A DNA stretch of 64,000 bases from Vitrella brassicaformis (taxonomy: Eukaryota > Sar > Vitrellaceae). Location of the stretch: contig CDMY01000878.1 in NCBI GenBank assembly GCA_001179505.1, forward strand, positions 138,471-202,470. The letters run 5' to 3'. Made by a program: the position numbers and the translations under genes. Under the pieces are notes generated by a model, which saw nothing but the letters and a program-made list of their open reading frames with translations, was not told the origin of the DNA and made no database searches. Shown here piece by piece: positions 33,048-43,907 of this stretch (its first letter is position 1; each line of letters starts with the position of its first letter).

Positions 33048-35154
33048 TCACTGCACAGCAGAGAAGTAGTCAGTGATCTTGCGCTGCATCGGGTCACCGA
33101 CAAAACCGATGCGGCGCACCTCCACGCAACACAGATGGGCCAATGGGGTCAGCTCCACGAGGTCAAAACCGGCCGCCCGCAGCAGCGCATGAAAGCGGCC
33201 GCCGCCCAGCTGGGCTTGCTCAAGCACACTCAGGAACTGGCTGTAGTCGAGTTGGCTGTCTTCCTGTCTGCCGTACTCACAGCAACTTTGCGGGCACAGA
33301 TCCACCTCAAGCACAATGCTATGCAGACATGGCAGAATGGCGATGGCATGCATGTGCATCCTGACGACTGACTCATTGGACCACTCCATCCCCTCCTCGT
33401 CGTCACAGGCACACACCTCGACAGAATGGGTAGCGCGAGACATGCGCTCGTGGAACGGCTTGTCTGCCTCTTCCTCTCCTGCCTCATCCACCCACAGCGA
33501 CCACTCCCCCACCCCCTCCTCAATGTCGACACCACACCTGACAACCGTGAGGTTGCCCAGCTGCTCTAGCACTGACTGCACGTGTCCCTCTGCTAGGCTG
33601 GCCAGCCCTTGGCTGGCCAGCCCTTCCCCATCGAATGAGAAAAGGTCTGCCTCTGTGACGTGAGGAAACATATGACCGATACGCGACAGAAAGGCAGCCG
33701 GCACAGGAAAGAGATTATGCCGGACCTCCCGGTAGATGCTCAGCGAAGAGACTCGGGGAAAATTGAGTTTGGACACGACAGAATAGAGTTGAGGCGAGAA
33801 GTTGTGGGCGTTGGAGAATGCTACAGGCAGTGAGGCAGAGGTAGCCATCGATGCAAACTTCTGAATGGTCTGGGCGCACTCGAGCAGGTCGGCGTCCGTC
33901 ATGTGGAAGAGCGCGGAGAAGTTGAAGTAGAGTATCTCGTAGCGCCACACCTCCTCGGCACCGGCCGCCAGACACCGTATGCGAAACGCGTTGATGGCCT
34001 GAATGCCCACAACAACACATGAAAGGTGGCCAGGCCTTCACGAGCGTGCGCTCCTCACCTTTATGGAGGCCGCAGAATTGACGAACATGTCGCTCGTCAT
34101 GTCAAACGCATCGAGCTTCAGGCCGCACTCGCTGAGCCGCTGTGCATCCCATGGGCCCATGTCGGTGACCGTGAGGCGCTTCAAGCTGCTGAGATCGACT
34201 CCAGCGGGCATGCCGGAGCCCCAGTGCAGGCCATCAGCATGGTCCAGCTCGAGTGTGTGTAGCGCTCGACTGAAGTGGTGCCAGGGGTGGCAGCAGCTGT
34301 AGGATGATGAAACGCACAGTGACTCAAGCGAGCTGCAGAAGAGAGGAAACATACACACACAAAGAGATACAGTATCGTTGGAAGGCCCCTAGCTGTGAGG
34401 CCGATACCTGAGCCGCCACATTCGCATTTCAGCCACTTGCACCCAATGACCAGCGACAGCGACTTGGGCCAGCACCGGGAACTCGAGCTCCACCGACGAC
34501 TGATGCACCACGGGTTCGCTCCACTCGCGGTCGTCCACCTTCAGGAACGTCAGCGTCTTGCGTGTGGCCTCGATCAGACGCACAAGGCCACCCTCCACCG
34601 GACACATCATGACGATGCGCTTCGTGCGAGTGAGGCGGGGGGACCATGCAGCTGTCTGACGGTCGGTAACGGGGATGGGCTTGTGTCTGCGGGAGTTGCG
34701 GTACGTGTTCCTCAGGTAGATGGTGCGATGCATCTGTGGGTCTGTGGCGATGGTGTGGAAGGCCTTGCGGACGAGTGAGAGGGTGCCGATGATGCACTGG
34801 GTGCCAAGCAATTCGCTGAGGACGGTGCGGCGGACGTCATCGGGAAGCAGATGCAGTGACTGCAGAGACTGAAGACAAGCAAAGCAGGCACCGCCAACCA
34901 ATGAACGAAAGATGGCCGAAAGCGGTTGAATGCACTTGTGTCTGCTGCATGTATTGTGTACCTGGGCGTGCCTCTCATCAGGCTGTGTAATGGATGAGTC
35001 ATCTCCACCACTGTGGCTCACAAGCGCAGCCTGATGAACGAAACACACACACAGCAGCGTGGCAACAATCATGGCTTGGCGCATGTTTGCCCGCTGCGCT
35101 GCCCGCCTCCCTGACCTCTTCGCTTCTGCGCTGCTTCTTGCTTGAGTTTGCCAT
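33048..35154 (-). CDS. F-box-like protein with C-terminal PIP box (paralogue 2)
   Basis: Five exons with exact phases: 35116-35154, 34962-35030, 34408-34868, 34059-34332, 33048-33998; 597 aa. Exon 1 is [13 protein letters not shown], a short nuclear-localisation-like basic start. The F-box-like part reads [15 protein letters not shown] and [18 protein letters not shown], close to paralogue 1 (IGTLSVIRKAFATIATDP). Leucine-rich segments follow. The C-terminus [13 protein letters not shown] matches the PIP box as in paralogue 1, although the preceding 300 residues have diverged strongly. Shared C-terminal block: F-x-x-x-L-x-x-x-G-F-x-[LM]-V-E-L-x-x-L-A, then VEVRR[IL]G. Reading the third codon set from ATG 35084 would give a false signal peptide made of intron sequence. 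Likely nuclear; the ligase role is inferred. Confidence 0.7.
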
Positions 35155-35356
35155 CACGTCAACAGGACTGTTTCATTCATCGGGCTCAATCATCGGCTTG
35201 CTTCCATTCAACGGTTCCCTGTTTCCCCCCCTGCTCCAGTTTGAGCTCGCAAGTCGATCAGTCTTTCCACGCTGTTGAGCCACCGCGAAGGCGTGGATAG
35301 CATGAGGAGAACAAGCTCCACCAGCCTCTGTTGAAGATCCGCAGAGATCCGCGACG
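35155..35356. promoter_or_regulatory. bidirectional promoter region
   Basis: 202 bp between ATG 35154 (-) and ATG 35357 (+). It has a pyrimidine-rich block at about 35220-35240. No TATA box seen. Confidence 0.4.
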
Positions 35357-37582
35357 ATGCATGTCCTGGGCCGTTTGGCTGACAGACTCAAGGACTTCGC
35401 CGAGACCGTTGCCGACTCCATCACAGGCCTCGGTGTAGATGGCGATGCGTACCTGGGTCCCACCGCGCCCGTCTACATTCATCGGAACATCATCGCCATC
35501 CCCTTCCCGTCGCATGAGCTTCTCCCAGATCTCGCGGAGGTGTTGAACGCCAACCATGGCAGCAATTACCTGGTGCTCAACATGTCGGAGAGGACCTACG
35601 ATGCCTCGAGATTCAACGGGCAGATCGTGGACGTGCAGTTCAGGGGCATGCCGTCGCCCCCTCTGGATCTGCTGCTCAAACTGTGTGTGTCGTCCAGCCA
35701 GTGGTCGGCACCAAGAATCAGACATTCACTTCATGCTCTCGGGATGGTTTCCATGTGTGTCGCTGTATTGTGTTTGGTTCGCAGGTTGCTGTCTGACGCT
35801 CAAAATGTGATTGTGGTCCACTGCTACCACGGCTTCAGCCGAACTGCCGTCTTCATCGCATCCTTCCTGGTCAGACGAAGGGAATCAGTCAGCTCTCACT
35901 CACTAAGCCTCGGTCGGTGTGGGCATCTTGTTGCCTCGCCCGTCGTCTTGTTCAGTCGTGGATAGGTCTGTGCAAGAACCCTCACGTAGCGCTCCAGAAG
36001 GTGTGTGAGGTCCTGGGCCTGACCAGCACGCCATCGCCGCGTGTGGTGCTGCCGTCACAGTGGAGGTATCTGCACTACTTTGCGAGGTTGCAACGCGGCG
36101 AAATGGTGAGAGCAAGGAAGGGGCGAACAGAGTCCGCGAACACATCGATTTGCCGCCTCTTGTCCACTTGTTCAGCCTGAGCACGCGTCATTGATGCTGC
36201 GGCGCATACTGATCAACGGGATCCCCGTGCTGTCCCCGCCCATCGTCGTCCATGACTCCCTCGTCCCGGCGGCGGCAGTCGCCTTCCGGCCATTCTACGA
36301 GGTAGGCAGTGCAGTGCCAGCAACAACCACCAAGAAGCAACACCGACCCGACCGCCCTTTTTGTGTGTCTTCCCTCTGTTTCACAGGTGTGGCAGGCAGG
36401 GGAGCTCATCTACTCTTCCCTGCCTGAAGCACCAACAGCAGCAGCTCCACCACCAGCCGACGCACAACCACAGCCATCGAACGGGCAGCCTGACGAGCAC
36501 ACGGCCGACGGGCAGCAGATTGCCAGTGAGGCGATGGCGGCCCTGAGCGACCATCGTGAGGCGGCGCTGCCTGGCTATGCGGTCGAGGATGGGACAGTCA
36601 GGTTCGAATGCAGCCTCAAAGTGACGGGTAATACGAAGAAGGGGATTGGTGCCTCTGCAGGGATGGGTGTGCTGTTGTGTTGCTGGTGTGATGGCAGGTG
36701 ATGTGTTGCTCCGCGTGAGGCACCAGGCAGACGATGGGACCAAGTGCTCGGCCTTTCGAGCGGCCTTTCACACAGCATTCGTTCCAAGTGAGCCGTGCAG
36801 TCCAGAGTGACGAAAAACACCCCGCACATGACAGTCTTCACTGCGCGCGTCTGTGTCCCTTTCTGTCTACAGATGACACTCTGTGTCTCAAGCTGGGTCT
36901 CTCCGAGCTCGACGGTGCGGCAGGCGACGTCCGCTTCCCAGCCGACTTCTTCGTCGATCTGATGTTCGAGCCATCCACTGACCCTGATGATGATGGTGAG
37001 CGCGTGGCGGCCCTCCGCAGCCTCGTCACAAGGGGGCAGGAGAAGGCGCAGGAGGTCAAGGCCGAGCTGCTTCGCCGCGTGAGGGCACGAAAAGACGCAG
37101 AAAAGAGGACGGCGCAGCTGGAGGAGCTTCGTAAGACACACACAGACACATACACATACACACACATCCGTATCGGCGCAAACACAGATGTGTGCCGTTT
37201 GTTTCTTCAGGTATGCGAGCGAAGCTCTTCAAGGAGCAAGCCGAGCAACAGACAACCTCCACCCGGCCGCCAGCTGATGTCGACACTGGTGACGAGAGGA
37301 ACGGCGCGATGCCGGAGAGCAGCGCGGCAATCTCACCCGAACCGCACCATGTGAGCAACGAGCCACACATACCCATACGCGCATGGCCAGCATGCAGCAT
37401 CGTCATGGTGCGCTGTGTCCATGTGTCAGGTAGACCTGGCTCATGAGGAGGAGCGGGAGCATGGCGACAAGCACGATGTGGAGGATATATACGACATGGA
37501 CTGGACGACCGACATGCTCTCGCCAAAGGGAGGCAACGGGACGGGGGAGGGCGGCGGCGAAAATGATGATGGAAGTGAGTGA
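35357..37582 (+). CDS. PTEN/auxilin-like phosphatase-C2 protein
   Basis: About nine exons. The N-terminal part (GDAYLGPTAPVYIHRNIIAI, YLVLNMSERTYDASRFNGQI) aligns with the PTEN-like domain of auxilin/GAK. The P-loop is VVHCYHGFSRTAVFIASFL, a complete C-x5-R site. PSQWRYLHYFARL follows, then a C2-type domain: RRILINGIPVLSPP, VAFRPFYEVWQ, FECSLKVTGDVLLRVRH, FRAAFHTAFVP and FPADFFVDLMFEP. A coiled coil (GQEKAQEVKAELLRRVRARK) and an acidic tail (HDVEDIYDMDWTTDML) end the protein. There is no kinase domain and no J domain. PTEN-family enzymes remove phosphate from phosphoinositides, while auxilin's copy is inactive; here Cys and Arg are kept, so lipid phosphatase activity is possible. Stop at 37582. 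Confidence 0.75.
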
Positions 37583-37931
37583 GCCAAATGTATCCGCCTT
37601 GTATCTGTGAAGCTTAGATGTATCATGTGTACTTCCGGCCGTGCGTGAAGGACTAGTGCTTTTTGTGTATATCTGCTGTGATCGGTGAGATGCGGCGACC
37701 GTCTGCAGCTCCCTTATGCCACCCCCACCACGTTCATCATCTTCTTTCTGTGAGACACAAGAGATGATGAGTGAGGGCGACGTGACAGAAGAGGGTTTCA
37801 GATGACATGCACTGACAATTCAGCCTTCCAGTCCACTACTGGGCCCCGCTGCATGCTTGTGAATGAAAGAAAGCCCACGCCTCATCTCGCGAGCTTAGAA
37901 GTCTCAAGCACTTGAACAGATCTTGGCATAG
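37583..37931. other. short intergenic region between codirectional genes
   Basis: About 350 bp holding the 3' end of the phosphatase gene and the promoter of the carrier gene. No ORF or repeat of note. Confidence 0.5.
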
Positions 37932-39412
37932 ATGAGGCTGTTTTGGTCCCTTTCACACGTATGGATGCCATGCATCCTCAGCGCTGCGTCCGCCAGCCCC
38001 GCCTTCTTGCGACTACCACATGCAAATGGTGTGCCCGTTCCATGCCTTTCGACGCTGAAGACTCATCACTTGCCGCCTTCCCGTCCACCACCTTTCTGGG
38101 CTGTCCGTCGAGATGGCGCTCTTGGTGCCGTCGGAGAGCCGCCACCAAGAAGGCACCATGCAGCAGCAGCGTCCACATCCTCGGCGCATGAGCGGACACT
38201 TACGGCAACACGGGAGAGGAGGCAAGATGAACATGATGACTATGCTCTTTCAACAAGGCGGCACAGCCGCAGGGAGGGCACGTTCAGTCGGCGCGAAGCG
38301 CTCCAGCATGGACAGGAGCGACTTGCAATGGCACTGGCCATCGCTCTATCCACCTGCTTTCCTCCCTCGTCTGCAGAGGCTGCAGTTGCTGTCGAGCTGC
38401 CTAACGTGCAAAAGAAGTTTGCAGACGGCTCTCTGGCTCTTTCACCCTCTTCCTCTGAGCCGGCTTCTGCACCACTATCATCAGCCACGGCCAAGAAGGT
38501 CGACGTGAAGACCATTCTTCAGAAGTCAGCCAAGCGTGCCGTCGGTGGCGGGCTCTCAGGGTCGGCCGCGTCGGTGCTGCAGGTGTTTTCCCTCATGTGG
38601 CTGCGGACGTCCATGAACTATCAGTACACTACGGGTCTGCCTCTCAACACGACGCTGGCCACCCTGTGGAGCGAGGGAGGGGTTCCGAGGTTCTACCGCG
38701 GGCTGCCCTTTGCTCTGGTGCAGGCGCCGCTGAGCAAGTTCGGCGACACGGCCGCCAATGCTGGTGTGCTGGCTCTGTTGGACTCGTTCGAGTCGACTAT
38801 GGGGCTGCCGCTGTTTGTCAAGACGGCGAGCGCATCTGTGGCTGCTGGGCTGTGGCGAATTGTAAGCCACATACAGGCAATGGCCAAAACATGCTGACTG
38901 ACCATTTGTCTGTGTTTGTGCAGGTGATATTTCCTGTCGATACGTTCAAGACCACGATGCAGGTGCGGGGCGCGGCCGGCATTCCCCAGGTCTCCGACAA
39001 AGTCAAGGAGACCGGCCCCACCGTCCTCTACAACGGCGCAATCGCCGCATCAGCCGCCACATTCGTCGGGCACTATCCGTGGTTCTTCACCTACAACTAC
39101 CTGCAGGAGCACCTGCCGCCCGTGGAACCGGGGGACACTCTGATGAAGCTGATGCGCAACGCCTTCATCGGGCTTTGTGCGTCAAGCCTGGCGGACTCGC
39201 TGTCCAACTCGTTGAGGGTCATCAAGACGACCAAGCAGACGAGCGAGGATTCGCCGTCGTATCGGGAGGTGGTCTCGGGGATTATTGAGAAGGATGGTGT
39301 GAGGGGCCTGTTTGGGAGGGGTCTTGCGACGAGGCTGCTGACGAATGGTGTGCAGGGGATGCTGTTTGCTGTCGCGTATCGGTTCTTTGAGGAACAGTTC
39401 TTCAAGAAGTGA
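37932..39412 (+). CDS. mitochondrial-carrier-family protein with plastid presequence
   Basis: Two exact exons, 37932-38861 and 38924-39412; 472 aa. N-terminus MRLFWSLSHVWMPCILSAAS is a signal peptide, with ASPAFLRLPHANG beyond it supplying a Phe near the cleavage site as in complex-plastid transit peptides. About residues 115-150 read RREGTFSRREALQHGQERLA then MALAIALSTCFPPSSAEA: twin-Arg, hydrophobic core and A-x-A, like a thylakoid or twin-arginine signal. Three carrier repeats follow from about residue 200. Only repeat 2 has the P-x-[DE]-x-x-[KR] motif (FPVDTFKTTMQ); repeats 1 and 3 are degenerate. RFYRGLPFALVQAPLSKFGD and GLFGRGLATRLLTNGVQGML are typical ends of repeats. Inferred to act in a plastid membrane; the substrate is unknown. 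Confidence 0.8.
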
Positions 39413-39640
39413 GTGTTGTAGGTTTGTCTATGTGGGTGTGAGTGTGTGTGAAGTGTGGTACCTTTTGTCTGGTACGGTAGCGAGTGAGTATTTGTGTGCA
39501 GATTGAGGACCGCAATAGACGTAGCGTAGGACACCAGCCGTTTTAAGACTTGATGCGACAGTCAATACGAGTCATCTATCGTCCCTGTCGATCCCCCCTC
39601 AAATGCATAATCAGCACTCAAGGACACTCATCCCAGCTAG
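39413..39640. other. convergent 3' spacer
   Basis: 228 bp between the carrier stop and the stop of the minus-strand HIT-like gene. Contains TG-rich sequence; no gene. Confidence 0.5.
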
Positions 39641-40725
39641 TCACTCAAGCCGCCCCTCTCCCTGCACATCTGTCGGCCTCTGATGCGTGCCTGCGCTCCC
39701 CCACCCCGGCAGCTCCCGCCTGACGGCCCTGTCACACTCCTGAATCTTGCTCAGCACGGGGTCATGACTGCGTTGCTGCAGCACATCTGCCGGCCGATAT
39801 GGCTGCACCTGGCCCCAGCTCTCGATGTCCGACACGATCTTGCGTATTGGGTAGAAGAACGGCTTGGCAAACATGGCGTAGCGGTCGATGGGCGGGAAGA
39901 TGAGGTGCAGCAGCACCTGGTTGAACTCATTGGGGTAGTTGCAGCCCACCACGGCAAATTGCTCAACCAGCTGCGGCGAAATGGGCCGCTTGGTGTGCTG
40001 CATGATGGCTGTGGTGAGGCTCCTGTAGCCCTCCCGGACCATTCGCCGCAGCAGCTTGAGGTCGTTCTTGCGCAGAGATCGGATATCGTACATCGTGTCC
40101 TGAGTGAGTGAGGCGCACACAAAAACGGCACACACCACAGACAGACACACAAACACATCAAACACAGCCCAGCCAGCATCTGCAGCCATGCATCTCGTGT
40201 GTGCGCACCTACCTTTGACAGCGCGCAGAGGTGGAACTGTGCCGTCGGGTAGGGGTAGCGCACCACCAGCACCTCGTAGGACCGGTAGTACTCAACCAGC
40301 TGCCCATCAGGACCATCAAGCTCCCCATCGATGAATGCAGGTCGTGCACGACCAGAACCCACAGCAGTAGCAGAAGAAGCCCCTGGTCGAGAAGCTGCAG
40401 CTGCCGGCCCTCGCTTGAGCATGGCGTCGTGAATGATCTCCTTGCCGCCTCGCGTGATGTGCTGGTCGGTGAGCTTGGTGTCGCAGAAGGTGCACCTGTC
40501 CAGCGGGAGTATGTTTGGCTTCTGGCAGGTGGGGCAGATCTTCTTGTAGTAGATGTTGGCGAAGTACTTGGACAGACTGCTCGAATGCAGATGCCGGGGC
40601 CGCGGTTGTCGGTGCAGGTTCGAGCGGCAGGACGACGGCAGGCACATCACTGGTGGGTCAAGGGTGGATGCAAGCCGCTCTGCTGCGTTGACGGGAGGCA
40701 CCAGCCGCACCCTCATCGCTCGCAT
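39641..40725 (-). CDS. zinc-ribbon HIT-like protein
   Basis: Two exact exons, 40213-40725 and 39641-40099; 323 aa. An Arg/Ser-rich N-terminus precedes KYFANIYYKKICPTCQKPNI and DRCTFCDTKL, giving a Cys2-Cys2 zinc ribbon. A Gly/Ala-rich linker leads to an HIT-type fold: YRSYEVLVVRYPYPTAQFHL, SLRKNDLKLLRRMVREGY and YPNEFNQVLLHLIFPPIDRY. In active HIT enzymes the last segment holds H-x-H-x-H; here only one His remains (NQVLLHLI), so nucleotide hydrolase activity is doubtful. The C-terminus (FYPIRKIVSDIESWGQVQPY) is well ordered. HIT assignment is moderate; a divergent RNA-decapping or nucleotide-binding relative is possible. Divergent from the gene at 40899. Confidence 0.55.
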
Positions 40726-40898
40726 CTTCAGTCAGTGATAATCGGCGGACGTGGAAGATGAGATCTGCACATCAATTTGCCGAGATCTAACAGTCGCCGG
40801 AATGAAAAGTGCGAGCTAAATGAGTTGGCGCCCTCTTCGGCCGTTCAGATCTCTCAGGCCTTTCGCTGCTCCCCTGGCCAGACCCTTGATGTGCCACG

Positions 40899-41905
40899 AT
40901 GTCAGCAGGCGAGTTTGCAAAGACACATCAGCGCGTCGAGGGGGACCCCTTCACGTTTGTTGATCTGAGGCGCATCCAGAAGGTGAGCTCGAGGTGGAAA
41001 GGGGAAACACACATGCATTCCGCATGCCTACGCCTGTTCCTGTGTGTGCAGCACGCGAACGCTGCCCGTCAGCCTGATGGAGTGCCGCCCAGTCAGCCGT
41101 CCGTTCAGCAGATGGGGCCCAGCACATCTGCCTCTGTTCGCCATGACGGCTCGTTTTTCTACGATAGCTACTCAGGGCAGCAGCTGAGGTACAGCAAAAT
41201 GACGCACGCCTTTGCACTGGTATTCTTGATGATTGTGTCTGTTTGTTCGAATGTCTGTCTGTCTGTCTGTCAAGGCATCCATTGGGTTGTGAGAGGGATG
41301 GCGACTTGTATGTGTGGGAGAGGTCGTGGGAGTCACTCGGCGACCTATTCGACAACTTCCGCCTGCCTGACCCTTCACAAGACAGTGCAGAGTTCAACGC
41401 ACCGGTAGGGACGGATTCATGGCGTCTCTCCATCCGTGTGTGTTCTGTGTGTCAGCGGCTGCCTCCCATGTCGCACACAGTGGCCATGGACGCCTACAGA
41501 GAGCTCGACTGGCGGGATTACCTCGATGCGGAGATGCACACGTGGGCAAAGGACACACGGGAGACAGCGGATAGGTGGAAAGTGTGTGTATCTGTGTATC
41601 TGTGTGATTTACATGGAAAGTCCTGGTAGCACGTACTCGACGCAGTCGACAACCGTGACGCTCACCAAGGGGGTAACTTCTGACAGAGTTGTTTCGGCAT
41701 GGAGTGAGTGTGGATCTCTCTCTCTCTCTCTGTGTGTCTCTCTCTCTCTCTGTGTGTGTGTCTGTGTGTCTGTGTGTGTGTGTGTCTGTGTGTGTGTGTG
41801 TGTGTGTAGGCGCCTGACAGTGAAGTATTTGAGCCTCTTAGCAAGGCTCTGAGGGAGAACGCTGACTATATGCGCTACGTGTGGAGAACGGGATGCCTCA
41901 TGTAG
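40899..41905 (+). CDS. small conserved-looking protein of unknown function
   Basis: About six exons. ATG 40899 gives MSAGEFAKTHQRVEGDPFTF and VDLRRIQK, then exons with SVRHDGSFFYDSYSGQQLR (about 41050-41186), GDLYVWERSWESLGDLFDNF (about 41275-41402), PMSHTVAMDAYRELDWRDYL (about 41458-41573), a short exon near 41650, and the last exon 41811-41905 (APDSEVFEPLSKALRENADY, stop at 41905). About 190-200 aa, acidic, with many aromatic residues and no signal peptide or membrane helix. I do not recognise the family. The last intron is a long CT/TG repeat. Confidence 0.5.
41715..41808. repeat. CT/TG compound microsatellite in intron
   Basis: (CT)n alternating with (TG)n over about 94 bp ends directly at the acceptor AG (41809-41810). 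Confidence 0.9.
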
Positions 41906-42637
41906 ACGTAGATTTGACGTGTAGATCATGATTATCTGTGGTGCACAGAGGTAGGGCCAGCCGCGTGTAGAGTGACTGATCTCTGCATGCGATGGATCTC
42001 ACAGACAACAGGTTGAGGTGCCAAAACGGTGCGTTGACTGATGGCTGGCACCTCTGTCTGCTATGGACTGTCCATACGTCCGATGGCTGTCTGTCTGTCT
42101 TTTTTCTTCCTTCCTCCTTGGCCTCATTGCATGAGTGCAGGCCGTGTCAGTCGAGTCCCCGCTTGCGAAACGTGGTGCGGGAGCTGCGCCGTTCCACGCA
42201 TCCCAAACGAGATCATCAACAACACGACGCGCAGCGCACGCAGCCGAGGCAGACACAGCATCAAGATGCTCGCAAAGCGGGCAGCAGAGAGCTTCCTCCT
42301 TCCCCTCTTTCTCAGTCCGTCGCGCACCCACCCAGGCACCCGCAATGCGCATCCCTTGACCCACACGAAAAAGCTTGAGGGCAGCAGCGACGAGAAACAC
42401 CCATCCATCCATCCATCAAACAGACACACGCACACACGGGGGGCCGCTGAATTCACCTGGACAACAAATGCCCTCAAACCTAACCAAAGCCTGAGCCCTG
42501 AGCCCCTGATCTGACACCCACCCCACCACCCTCCCTCACTCCCTCCCTGCCTCAATTCTTCCTTCTGTCCTTGCTGCTTAGACACAAATCGCAGAGGACT
42601 GCTTAGACTGCGGGGGAGGGGCTTGTGTGAGCTTCAA
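41906..42637. other. convergent intergenic region
   Basis: About 730 bp between two stops. A CCAT run lies at about 42401-42418 and TCCC-rich sequence at about 42530-42555. No supported ORF. Confidence 0.5.
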
Positions 42638-43875
42638 TTACTGAATCACCATCCCCCCTCCGCCCCTCTGCCCCCATCCGGAAGCACACCCACCGCTCGG
42701 ACCCCACGAGTGCATGCCCGTGCCCATGCCCGTCTCAGGCATCCACTCGTGGCCGTCAAAACACTCGCGGCACTCGAAGTCGTAGTGCTCCTGCTCGAGC
42801 TGCTGCTGCTGGGAAAACCACTCCTCGGCACAGGCGTACTCGTACTCATCGACGGGATGCGGCACGGGTGAGCCGACGGGGAGCATGAAGACGTCCTCAG
42901 CGATGGTGCACATGGCCTCTGCCGGCAGGTCGCGCAGCGGCATCTGCACCACACTGTAGCTGAACTGCTGCTGCTCCTGCTGCTCTTGGGGGGAGTGAGG
43001 GGGAGGGGTCGAAGGCAAGGCTGAGCTGCCGCCATCACGGCAGAGGTGCGCCATCGGGCCCTGGCCGTAGGGGTAGAAGCTCTTTTCACACATGTAGCCC
43101 TTCTCGTACATCTGCACGCCGTCATCAGCCCCTCCTCCCTTGCGCATGCCCTTGATGCCGCCGATGCTGCTGCTGCTGCTGCTGGGCACAAACTCCTTGG
43201 CGCTCGCGTTCAGCCGGGACTGGCACTTGGGTGTCGTCGTGTCGACGACGTGTGCCTTGCCGCTGCCGCTGCCGGTGCTGGTGCTGGTGCTGGGGGCAGG
43301 GTGCGCCACCTCCGGTCCGCGCTTGTCTGCACTGAGGGCCTTGACAGACGTCTTGGAAGCCGCCAGGGAGAAGGGTACGGGTGCTGGTGCTGATGGTGTG
43401 GGTGTGGGTGTGGGTGTGGTGACTTCGGGTGCTGTGTTGTTGCTGCTGTTGACAGGGGGTGGTGAGGGGGGAGGTGTGGGGGGCAGGATGGGCCGGTTGG
43501 GGTCAGGGATGGTGCTGCGGCTGGCTAGCTTCTTGCCGCTGTCGGGGGGGCAGACGAGCCTGTGGATGCGCTTGAACTGCATGACACACAGACAGGTGTT
43601 GTACGACATGCCCACGATGGGCGTGTGCATCTGTTCGACGTACCTGGTTCTGCGATAGCCACGCGCTCTTCTTCCACTTGCCGTCCTCTGAGCAATCTGC
43701 GACACACGAGAAGAAGCACACACGCCCATGCCCATGGCCCACACGCGGATGCACGTGTGTGTGCGTGCGCTGGCTTACAGCTGATGATCCTGTCCAGAGT
43801 GGCCGTGACGTTCTGCCGCACAGCCGGCGGCAGGTCGCGCTGCAAATCCCTCTCGAGCTCAATTATCATCTGCAC

Positions 43876-43907
<32 letters not shown>

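Noticed and set aside
34962-35084. Apparent signal peptide [18 protein letters not shown] on the F-box-like gene
   Set aside because: It is translated intron; the ATG at 35154 with a gtcagg donor splices in phase and matches the first exon of the paralogue at 7012.
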